DNA of 64,000 nucleotides from Thauera sp. 28. Its GTDB lineage: Bacteria > Pseudomonadota > Gammaproteobacteria > Burkholderiales > Rhodocyclaceae. The stretch lies in the NCBI RefSeq assembly GCF_000310145.2, contig NZ_AMXA01000007.1:1-64000 (forward strand), given 5' to 3'. A program made the translations under genes and the position numbers. Positions 56,742 to 64,000 of this stretch are shown here, in pieces (within the stretch, counting starts at the first letter, position 1; every line of letters starts with the position of its first letter). Below the pieces are notes generated by a model. That model did not search any database, was not told where the DNA came from, and saw only the letters and a program-made list of their open reading frames with translations.

Positions 56742-58205
56742 ATGAGCGCCGCAAACTCGATCCGGGCCGGGATCAAGTGGCTGATCACTGGCAGCTTGGG
56801 TACGCAGATCCTGCAGTTCGCATTCGGGATCGCGCTTGCACGCCTGCTCGTCCCCGAGGACTTCGGCTTCATCGTCACGATCCAGATCTTTACCGGCTTC
56901 GTGGGACTCCTCAGTGGCGGAGGGATGGGACAGGCACTGGTCCAGTCGAAGGATGCGAGCGCGCGGGATTTCGATGTCGTATTCACGGCGCAGTTGGCGG
57001 TTGGCGCCCTCATCTTCATTGCGTTCTATTTCGCCGCCCCCTGGTTTGCCACCACCTTCGGAAACCCGTTGTACACGGACCTGGTGCGTGTCTCGGCAAT
57101 CAGCTTCCTGTTGCGCCCCTTCGTCAATACGCGCGCGAGCGCACTGCATCGTGAGATGCGCTTCAAGGAGCGCTCCCTGATCGGCCTTGTGGTGGGCGTC
57201 CTCACGGGACTGGCGAGCATCTGGCTTGCCATTGTGGGCGCAGGTCCGTGGAGCCTGATCCTGTCGGGGATTCTGGGTAGCCTCATCACGCTTGTACTGC
57301 TTGACCGCGTCAGCGATCGTCGTCCGCAATTGAGCGTCGACATGGCAGTGGCAAGACGGCTGGGGGCTTATGGCATCAAGGTCTCCCTCAATGACCTTGC
57401 CTCGTACTTCACCAAGCAGGCGAGCAACGCCATTATCAGTCGCGTCTCAGGCCCTTCCGCGGTCGGCCTCTTCAACAAGGGCGAAAGCCTGGCCTGGCTG
57501 CCATTCTCGACCGTCAGCGGAGCGGTATACGAAGCCGTGTTTCGTGCGATGGCAAAGGCTCAGGACCGTCCGGACGAGGTCAGGTACCTCTTTTACCGCA
57601 TGATCATGCTGATGGTCGTCTACACCCTGCCGATCTATATCGGCCTGGCCTGGATGGCCGAGCCCTTCATGCACTTCGTCTACGGCGAAAAATGGCTACC
57701 TTCGGCCGACCCCTTGCGCATCGTCTCCCTCGCCGGCCTGCTGATCTGTATTGGCCACCCCTGCGGCGCAGTCCTTGCCGCCATGAACCGCCTGGGCAGG
57801 GAAGTATGGATCCACACGAGCCAGGGGCTGCTCGTGGCCGCGGCATGCTACTACGGGCTCCAGGCATGGGGTCTCGTCGGTGCAGCCTGGGGCATTTTTG
57901 CTGGAATCGCGTACTCGACCCCGGTCATGTACTACCTGGCCACGCGATGCTTCCAGAGCTCCTTCGCCCACCTTGTCAATGCGCTCGCACCGGGTCTGAA
58001 GCTCAATCTGCTGTTCCTCGGCATGCTCGCAGTGGGCCATGCCATCCTGCCTACCGGTTGGCGTGACACCCAGCCGGCCCTCTACATGCTGATTGTCGGA
58101 GGCTCCGCCGGGCTGGCCTACGCAGCGGCGTTCCTGTTCATTCCCCTCAACGCGCTTGCAGACGAGAGCCTGCGTTGGCGCCGAACTCTTCGCCTCGCGC
58201 GCTAA
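56742..58205 (+). CDS. oligosaccharide flippase (MOP/WzxC-like)
   Basis: 487-residue membrane protein with about 14 hydrophobic helices of the polysaccharide-transport family. The N-terminus IKWLITGSLGTQILQFAFGIALARLLVPEDFGF is the classic WzxC/RfbX pattern. It should move undecaprenyl-linked repeat units across the inner membrane. It starts the tight cluster flippase, 662-aa protein, WbsX-like, asparagine synthase (gaps of 3, -4 and 1 bases). Confidence 0.9.
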   Translation: MSAANSIRAGIKWLITGSLGTQILQFAFGIALARLLVPEDFGFIVTIQIFTGFVGLLSGGGMGQALVQSKDASARDFDVVFTAQLAVGALIFIAFYFAAPWFATTFGNPLYTDLVRVSAISFLLRPFVNTRASALHREMRFKERSLIGLVVGVLTGLASIWLAIVGAGPWSLILSGILGSLITLVLLDRVSDRRPQLSVDMAVARRLGAYGIKVSLNDLASYFTKQASNAIISRVSGPSAVGLFNKGESLAWLPFSTVSGAVYEAVFRAMAKAQDRPDEVRYLFYRMIMLMVVYTLPIYIGLAWMAEPFMHFVYGEKWLPSADPLRIVSLAGLLICIGHPCGAVLAAMNRLGREVWIHTSQGLLVAAACYYGLQAWGLVGAAWGIFAGIAYSTPVMYYLATRCFQSSFAHLVNALAPGLKLNLLFLGMLAVGHAILPTGWRDTQPALYMLIVGGSAGLAYAAAFLFIPLNALADESLRWRRTLRLAR

Positions 58206-58208
58206 GGC

Positions 58209-60197
58209 ATGATGAAGTCACTGGATCTCACCCAAGGTTTCGAGACCATCACAAGCGCTCCCACGGTGGCGCTACAAGGAGCCAGCCGCCACATCTGGTC
58301 ATGTGATGGAATTGAGTTCGTGCGTGACGACTTCCCGCTCGACGGGGCGAGTTGCCTATTTGTACGCGCCCACCCTTCCGCCGGCGGCGACGAGCTCCGT
58401 ATCTTTCTCGGTGGCAAGCACCTCCTGCGCCGCTGCGGCGGTGTTGGTGGCTGGCTGCTGGAACCGGAGACTCAGGACAAAGCCGTATTCTGGCTACCGC
58501 GCCTGCCCGCATTACGCACTCTGGACGGCTTCGGCCGTATCACGGCCGAAGCCGATGCCACGCTGACCGACTTCGTCATGAACGACAGTGGTGCTTCGGC
58601 GGCTTATCGGCTGCCGGACGAGCAGTCCCTGGATTTCGTCGTATGGCGACTGCAACCGTCGGCCGAGCACACCGCAGACATGGAGTTCTGCACCGCGAGC
58701 ACGCTCGAGCGCAAGCCGTTCTTCATCTACGCTTCGCACAGCGCCACACGGAGCGCTGCCGACTTCTACTCCCACCTGGTGCACGGCAAGGTGTATGGCG
58801 CATGCTGGGCTTGGCCAAAGAAGCTCAAGATCTGCGACGAACTCGACGCCCTGTCGCTTCACATGATCGCCTGCGCACTCGGGCGCAGTACCGGCAAGCG
58901 GCTCTACCGCCTGCTACGACGCCAGATCGTCCTCGCCTTGCTCGCCAGGCAGGAGGCAGATGGCAGCTTTCGGCACGGTGAATGGACGGACGAGTACGAG
59001 AGTCACAATCGCCTGATCAACGGCGCCGTGCAGTTGCTGGCGAGCGAGTTCGAGATTGCCCCGGAACCAGCCATCGCCGATGCATTGAAACGGATCGCGA
59101 ATTTCATATCCACACAGGTTGACCAGACCGCAGCCGGCCCATGGTTCCTGCACGACTCTCTCGAACAGTCCGAAGAGGGCATGCGGCACTACCCCCTGAA
59201 CTGGGAGCGCGGACAATGGTTGGGCAAGTCGACTACCAACCTGCTCATCCTCAATACGCATCTCGACTGCATGCTCGCACTTGCGCGCCATGGCACGGTG
59301 TGCGACGACGCGACTTACGACGCGCTCTTCAAATCCGCCGAAGGCAGCCTGCGCACAGTGATGTCCGCACGCCCTGCCGAATGGCTGTTCCGCCGCCTGC
59401 TCTCGATCATCAAGCTGTCACTGCTGCCGAAAGCGGAACAGGCGCGCTTGTCTCTCGGCGCACGTGCGCTCAAGCGCTTCGGCTGGAAGTACGTGATCCC
59501 GCGCTGGCACCTCATCCGTCGCCGCTTTCCACGCCTGGCGATGCCCGACGGATATATTGAGCGCAGCCTCGGCCAGGCTGATTTCGTACATCGCTACCAT
59601 GGCGTACACCTGATGGATTTCGAGCGTTTGCTGGCATGCCCGGGGGTGGACGCAAAGGATCCGCAATGGACAGCAATCAGCGACGGGCTGGTTCATTTCG
59701 GCATCACCAGCCGTGTCCCCCTGCTCTGGAAGGAAAGCGAAGCGAGCAAGGACTCCCTGGCATTCTGGGCCGAGGGGCTGTACCGTCGCTGCCTGCGCAC
59801 GAATGCGGACAGCGACCACGCCTTGCTGGCTGACGCTGTACTGCACCTGCACGATGCCGGCCTCGGGCTGCCACCATCACTGCTTGGTGGCAACGGTGAG
59901 ATCCTGCCGCCCCATCTCGTCACGCCCACGCCATCCGCCACTGACGAACGCCTGTGGGTGATCAACCTTGGCAATCGGGACAGAGCCAGCCTCCTCGTCG
60001 TCAATACGGCCACGACCGCCCTGACGATCGCCTTCGAGCGTGGGCCGGACAGCGGCGTATCCCTGCCTGAGCAAACAATCGCTGCTCGCAGCTGGGCACT
60101 CCTGCGCGCCTTGTCAGCGCCGACTGCCCGCACGATCGGCAGCACGGCCAACATCGCCCCCTCGAACCCATTCTTGACACCTCCCCAGCCCCAATGA
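58209..60197 (+). CDS. large cytosolic protein of unknown function in the polysaccharide cluster
   Basis: 662 residues, no signal peptide and no membrane helix, no family recognised. The N-terminal ~200 residues look beta-rich. The centre (about 205-420) is alpha-helical with repeat-like character (ALLARQEADGSFRHGEWTDEYESHNRLINGAVQLL; YPLNWERGQWLGKSTTNLLILNTHLDCMLALAR), suggesting an alpha/alpha toroid as in many glycan-active enzymes and epimerases, with acidic and aromatic residues that could form an active site. The C-terminus (about 560-650) is beta again. Its stop overlaps the next start (ATGA). Function probably in repeat-unit assembly or modification, by context. Confidence 0.6.
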   Translation: MMKSLDLTQGFETITSAPTVALQGASRHIWSCDGIEFVRDDFPLDGASCLFVRAHPSAGGDELRIFLGGKHLLRRCGGVGGWLLEPETQDKAVFWLPRLPALRTLDGFGRITAEADATLTDFVMNDSGASAAYRLPDEQSLDFVVWRLQPSAEHTADMEFCTASTLERKPFFIYASHSATRSAADFYSHLVHGKVYGACWAWPKKLKICDELDALSLHMIACALGRSTGKRLYRLLRRQIVLALLARQEADGSFRHGEWTDEYESHNRLINGAVQLLASEFEIAPEPAIADALKRIANFISTQVDQTAAGPWFLHDSLEQSEEGMRHYPLNWERGQWLGKSTTNLLILNTHLDCMLALARHGTVCDDATYDALFKSAEGSLRTVMSARPAEWLFRRLLSIIKLSLLPKAEQARLSLGARALKRFGWKYVIPRWHLIRRRFPRLAMPDGYIERSLGQADFVHRYHGVHLMDFERLLACPGVDAKDPQWTAISDGLVHFGITSRVPLLWKESEASKDSLAFWAEGLYRRCLRTNADSDHALLADAVLHLHDAGLGLPPSLLGGNGEILPPHLVTPTPSATDERLWVINLGNRDRASLLVVNTATTALTIAFERGPDSGVSLPEQTIAARSWALLRALSAPTARTIGSTANIAPSNPFLTPPQPQ

Positions 60198-61270
60198 GCA
60201 ACGCACGCGCAATCGCCTTTCACTTGCCTCAGTACCACCCGACTCCCGAGAACGACGAGTGGTGGGGTAAGGGCTTCACCGAGTGGACGAACACGGCCAA
60301 GGCCAAGCCCCTTTACCCTGGGCATTACCAGCCGCACCTGCCTGCCGACCTCGGCTACTACGACCTGCGCCTGCCAGAGGCACGCCATGCCCAGGCCGAG
60401 CTCGCTCGCGCCTACGGCATCGAGGGCTTCTGCTACTACCACTACTGGTTTGGCGGACGACGCATCCTGGAGCGCCCGGTCAACGAGATCATCGCCAGTG
60501 GCGAGCCGGACCTCCCATTCTGTCTGTGCTGGGCCAACCACAGCTGGAGCAACATCTGGCAGGGCGTCGCCGACCGTATGCTGATCGAGCAGACCTATCC
60601 GGGCATGGAGGACCACCGCCGTCACTTCGAATGGCTTTTGGCGGCATTCAACGACCCGCGCTACATCCGCGTCGATGGCAAGCCGATGTTCCTGATCTAC
60701 AACCCGCCGGATATCCCCGACGTCGCACAAGTGATGGATTACTGGCGCCAGCTCGCCGCACAGTCGGGCTTGCCCGGCCTGCACCTCGTAGCGGTCAATT
60801 ACCTTGGCTCCCCGGTGGATCCGTCCAGCTTCGGCATGGACGCCTCGACCTGGCAACCGCTGCCGTCCAAGAGCGGCAGCATCCCATGGCGCTACCCCGC
60901 GCTCAAGGCGCGCATGCGCATGGCGCGCGGCAAGTACAAACTCACCGTCCTCGACTATGAGCGCATCATGAGCGGACTGACCCGCTCTCGCCTGCCTGAC
61001 TTCGTCGAATACCCGACCGTGCTGCCCAACTGGGACAACACCCCGCGCTCCGGCCTGAACGGCCTGGTGTTGCATGGATCGACACCGGAGTTGTTCAAGA
61101 CCGTCCTGCGTCGCGGTGTCGACCTGGTGCAGGAATACCCGAGCGAACAGCGCATCGTGTTCATCAAGGCGTGGAACGAATGGGCCGAGGGCAACTATCT
61201 CGAACCCGACCAACGTTTCGGCCACGGCTACCTGAGTGTCGTCCGCGACGTCCTCACGGAGCAGCGCTGA
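60194..61270 (+). CDS. GH99-like/WbsX-type glycan enzyme
   Basis: 358-residue protein of the WbsX/glycosyltransferase-99-like family (PF14307): IAFHLPQYHPTPENDEWWGKGFTEWTNTAKAKPLYPGHYQPHLP is the family hallmark, with FCYYHYWFGGRRILERP and CWANHSWSN further on and AWNEWAEGNYLEPD near the C-terminus. Such proteins occur in O-antigen and capsule clusters, where they may act as glycosyltransferases or endo-mannanase-like hydrolases. No signal peptide, so cytosolic. Coupled to the 662-residue gene. Confidence 0.85.
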   Translation: MSNARAIAFHLPQYHPTPENDEWWGKGFTEWTNTAKAKPLYPGHYQPHLPADLGYYDLRLPEARHAQAELARAYGIEGFCYYHYWFGGRRILERPVNEIIASGEPDLPFCLCWANHSWSNIWQGVADRMLIEQTYPGMEDHRRHFEWLLAAFNDPRYIRVDGKPMFLIYNPPDIPDVAQVMDYWRQLAAQSGLPGLHLVAVNYLGSPVDPSSFGMDASTWQPLPSKSGSIPWRYPALKARMRMARGKYKLTVLDYERIMSGLTRSRLPDFVEYPTVLPNWDNTPRSGLNGLVLHGSTPELFKTVLRRGVDLVQEYPSEQRIVFIKAWNEWAEGNYLEPDQRFGHGYLSVVRDVLTEQR

Positions 61271-61271
61271 C

Positions 61272-63125
61272 GTGTGCGGCATCAACGGCATCTTCGCCTA
61301 TCGCCCAAGCGCGGCTGCGGTAGACCGGGACGAGCTGCTGCGCGTGCGCGAGACGATGACCGCGCGCGGTCCCGACGGCGCTGGGGTTTGGATCGCCGAC
61401 AACGGCCGGGTCGGACTCGCGCACCGGCGCCTGGCCATCATCGACCTCAGCCCTGCGGGCGCCCAGCCGATGCAGACCGCCGACGGCCTCACGGTCGTCA
61501 GCTTCAACGGCGAGATCTACAACTATCCTGAGCTACGCAGCGAGCTCGAGCGCGACGGCGTGCGTTTCGACTCACACTCAGACACCGAGGTATTGCTGCA
61601 CCTTTACCGCCGCCAGGGCCCGACGATGGTTGGGCGTCTGCGCGGCATGTTCGCCTTCGCGCTGTGGGATGCGCAGGCGCGCAGCTTGCTGCTCGCGCGC
61701 GACCCCCACGGCATCAAACCACTCTATTACGCTGACGACGGCGGTACGCTGCGCTTCGCATCGCAGGTCTCGGCCTTGCTGGCCGGCGATGGCATCGACA
61801 AGCGCCCCGAGCCAGCAGGGGCGGTCGGCATGCTGCTGTGGGGCTCCGTTCCGGAACCATTCACGCTCTACCGCGGAGTCCGTCTGCTACCGGCAGGCTC
61901 CACACTGCTCGTGACCGAGACGGGCGCCGCCGCGCCAGTGCGCTACTGGACCCTGTCTGCAGCCATGGAGCGATCGCTCGAAGCGGCGGCCTCGATCCCC
62001 CTTGGCAGCGAAACAGCCTTCATGCGCGAACAGCTCCTCGACAGCGTGCGAGCCCACTTGCTTGCCGATGTGCCAGTTGGGGCCTTCCTGTCCGCCGGGC
62101 TCGACTCCTCGACCCTGGTCGGCCTCGCCCGCGAGGCCTCATCTGCCCGCCTGCGCACGCTCACCTTGACCTTTGACGACCTGCAAGGCACACAACACGA
62201 CGAGTGCCCGGCCGCGAGCCTGATCGCCCGCCACCTGGACGTCGACCACACCTGCATCGTGCTTTCAGCGGGCGAGCAAGAGGAAGAACTCGACCGCTTC
62301 TTCACCGCCATGGACCAACCGACCATCGACGGAATCAACACTTGGTTCGTCAGCCGTGCCGCGCAACAAGCGGGTCTCAAGGTTGCGCTGTCAGGGCTTG
62401 GCGGAGACGAACTACTGGGAGGCTACGCAAGCTTTACAGAGGTTCCAAGACTGCGCGCGAGCGCGCAAGGCAGTCCGTGGCGGCACGCCCCCAAGCTCTA
62501 CCGCAGCATGCACCGCTTGCTCGGAGCCAGGCTAGGCTGGTCAGCCAATGCCGCGGGGATACCCGAATTCGGCACCACGCCCGAGGGGGCCTACCAACTG
62601 TCCAAGGGGGTCTTCATGCCCTGGGAGCTGGAGGGCATACTCGGCACGGACATTCTGCGCGAGGGTCTGCGCGCCCTCGCCGAGCACGACGCCGCTTACG
62701 CCGAAGCACACACCGGCCTCAATGACTTCGGCCAGGTCGCCTGCCTGGAGTCGGTCCGCTACATGCGCAACCAGTTGCTGCGTGACACCGACTGGGTCAG
62801 CATGTCGCACTCGCTCGAGATCCGTGTGCCACTGGTCGACCATGTGCTCAGCGAGACCCTGCTGGGCCTGGCTGCAAGCGGACGCCTCGGCCCGGGCAAG
62901 AGCGCGCTCCCGCGCACACTGTCCTGCGGTTTGCCCACCGAGATACTGAACCGCCCCAAGAGCGGCTTCGTCGTTCCCACCTGGCGTTGGCTGCGCCACC
63001 ACCCCGGGCTGGACGCATGGAAATCCGTCCCCGCACTCCGGCAAGCGCGCATGTCGGACAGCCGGCGCTGGGCCTTCACGCTGCTGAGCCGCCACCCGTC
63101 AGGCAAGGCACTGCTGCGCAACTGA
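61272..63125 (+). CDS. asnB: asparagine synthase (glutamine-hydrolysing)
   Basis: 617-residue two-domain amidotransferase. The start is GTG at 61272, one base after the previous stop, because it places the catalytic Cys directly after Met (MCGINGIF). The glutaminase domain (FNGEIYNY, HSDTEVLLHLY) is followed by the ATP-PPase synthetase domain (VPVGAFLSAGLDSS with the SxGxDSS loop; LSGLGGDELLGGY). Within a polysaccharide cluster it may amidate a sugar acid or peptide component rather than make free asparagine. It is shorter in similarity to the XrtA-type amidotransferase 1 than to plain AsnB, so I use the general name. Confidence 0.88.
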   Translation: MCGINGIFAYRPSAAAVDRDELLRVRETMTARGPDGAGVWIADNGRVGLAHRRLAIIDLSPAGAQPMQTADGLTVVSFNGEIYNYPELRSELERDGVRFDSHSDTEVLLHLYRRQGPTMVGRLRGMFAFALWDAQARSLLLARDPHGIKPLYYADDGGTLRFASQVSALLAGDGIDKRPEPAGAVGMLLWGSVPEPFTLYRGVRLLPAGSTLLVTETGAAAPVRYWTLSAAMERSLEAAASIPLGSETAFMREQLLDSVRAHLLADVPVGAFLSAGLDSSTLVGLAREASSARLRTLTLTFDDLQGTQHDECPAASLIARHLDVDHTCIVLSAGEQEEELDRFFTAMDQPTIDGINTWFVSRAAQQAGLKVALSGLGGDELLGGYASFTEVPRLRASAQGSPWRHAPKLYRSMHRLLGARLGWSANAAGIPEFGTTPEGAYQLSKGVFMPWELEGILGTDILREGLRALAEHDAAYAEAHTGLNDFGQVACLESVRYMRNQLLRDTDWVSMSHSLEIRVPLVDHVLSETLLGLAASGRLGPGKSALPRTLSCGLPTEILNRPKSGFVVPTWRWLRHHPGLDAWKSVPALRQARMSDSRRWAFTLLSRHPSGKALLRN

Positions 63126-63161
63126 GCCCTGAAAACGTTCACGCCCCTATTGTCCGCCCCC

Positions 63162-64000
63162 ATGGAAACGACATCTGCTCCGCTCCCGTCCGCCGCCCGC
63201 GCCTGCATCAGCGTGGTCATGCCTTGCTACAACGCCGCGCCCTTCGTGCAGGAGGCGGTGGAGTGCGTGATGGGACAAACACACGGCAACGTCGAACTGA
63301 TCGTGATCGACGACGGATCAACGGATGCGAGCAGGGAAATTCTTCAAGCTCTGGCAACGACTCATGGTCAGCGCATGCGGGTATTGGAGCAGAACCGCAA
63401 GGGCCCCTACCCCGCGCGCAACCTTGGCCTGCGCCAGGCCAAGGGAAGCCTGATCGCGTTTCTGGACGCCGACGACTACCTTAGCCCCGACTGCCTCGCA
63501 AAGCTTGCCGCCGCCCTCGACGAGGCTGCGGCGGACATCGCCTACTGCGGCTGGCAGAACGTCGGCGAGGGCGCTCCGGGGACGGCACCGCATGTTCCCC
63601 CCGACTACGCAAGTCTGGACACTGCGGCCGAGTTCCTGCGCACCTGCCCATGGCCGATCCACGCCGCACTCGTGCGCAGGGCCGCGATCGATGCGGTCGG
63701 CGGCTTCTCGGAGCGCTGCTTCTCGGCAATGGACTACGACCTTTGGCTCCGCCTCTATGCGCACACGCAGAAGATCGTGCGCGTACCCGAAGTGATGGCG
63801 TTCTACCGCTGGCACAGCGGCGGGCAGATCTCCAAGACGCGCTGGAAGCAGGTCCTAGACGCCCTGCGGGTGCGGCGCGATTTCATCGCTGCACACCCCG
63901 ACCGTGTCTCCCACATCCCGGTGGCCAAACTCGCCGATCTCACCGAAGGCTACCTGCGCCGCGAGGCCTATCGCGCCTACTGGCGGCGCGACCTCGGCGA
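63162..64000 (+). CDS. glycosyltransferase family 2 protein, 5' part
   Basis: The frame starts at ATG 63162 and is still open at the window end (279 complete codons plus two bases). GT-A fold: ISVVMPCYNAAPFVQEAVECVMGQTH, VIDDGSTD (nucleotide-binding), and the metal motif FLDADDY, then DYDLWLRLYAHTQKI. A sugar transferase for polysaccharide repeat-unit assembly, 36 bases after asnB and probably in the same operon. Truncated by the window only. Confidence 0.9.
   Translation, partial: METTSAPLPSAARACISVVMPCYNAAPFVQEAVECVMGQTHGNVELIVIDDGSTDASREILQALATTHGQRMRVLEQNRKGPYPARNLGLRQAKGSLIAFLDADDYLSPDCLAKLAAALDEAAADIAYCGWQNVGEGAPGTAPHVPPDYASLDTAAEFLRTCPWPIHAALVRRAAIDAVGGFSERCFSAMDYDLWLRLYAHTQKIVRVPEVMAFYRWHSGGQISKTRWKQVLDALRVRRDFIAAHPDRVSHIPVAKLADLTEGYLRREAYRAYWRRDLG

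Noticed and set aside
61272..63125. XrtA-type amidotransferase 1
   Set aside because: The protein has general AsnB features and I cannot distinguish the exosortase-specific subfamily by eye, so I kept the general name.

Overview
The window reads as chromosomal DNA from a high-GC betaproteobacterium, most likely Rhodocyclales (Thauera/Azoarcus/Zoogloea type). This rests on protein character and neighbourhoods: petABC followed by sspA-sspB, a hrcA/CIRCE-controlled groESL, a PEP-CTERM protein, XrtA (exosortase A)-associated acyl-CoA ligase and PLP decarboxylase, a TRAP transporter and an AlgZ/AlgR-type pair. The genus is an inference. I see no insertion sequence, prophage, CRISPR array or rRNA. 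One tRNA (Phe, GAA) is present.

Layout. 1-6.5 kb: 3' end of ppc, an AlgR/AlgZ-like LytTR two-component pair, argH, a Ser/Thr kinase fused to a cyclic-nucleotide-binding domain, and a fructosamine-kinase-like protein. 6.5-9.6 kb (minus): four-gene HPr-rel-A cassette (secreted Cys-rich protein, PqqD-like protein, HprK-related kinase A, nucleotidyltransferase). 9.8-13.7 kb: grxD, prmC, prfA, hemA, tRNA-Phe. 13.8-18.5 kb: a TctD/TctE-like two-component system and groESL with CIRCE. 18.5-26.4 kb: L-serine dehydratase, a DctPQM TRAP transporter, a divergent winged-helix regulator and 5-oxoprolinase pxpBCA. 26.4-31.2 kb: tamA, fbp, a D-amino-acid dehydrogenase-like gene, bacteriohemerythrin. 31.2-38.3 kb (minus): sspB, sspA, petCBA, recR, ybaB, dnaX. 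38.6-40.3 kb: PEP-CTERM protein with a sigma-54-like promoter, and a candidate 27-aa ORF. 40.3-45.9 kb: sulfate assimilation (cysNC, cysD, divergent cysQ and an SLC13 permease). 45.9-64 kb: a surface-polysaccharide region with an acyl carrier protein, acyl-CoA ligase, PLP decarboxylase, a VanZ-heparinase fusion, glycosyltransferases, a flippase, an unrecognised 662-aa protein, a GH99/WbsX-like protein and a glutamine-dependent asparagine synthase. It is interrupted by an Fe-S assembly/membrane-protein pair at 53.6-55.0 kb.

How it fits together. The polysaccharide genes and the PEP-CTERM protein point to an exosortase A/extracellular-matrix programme, although no exosortase lies inside the window. 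The TRAP-regulator-pxp block looks like uptake and ATP-dependent opening of 5-oxoproline. cysDNC, cysQ and the SLC13 permease form a sulfate uptake/activation/PAP-recycling unit. The most novel-looking pieces are the HPr-rel-A cassette, the triple-VanZ/heparinase fusion, the 662-aa protein, the sigma-54-like promoter of the PEP-CTERM gene and the small ORF at 40182.
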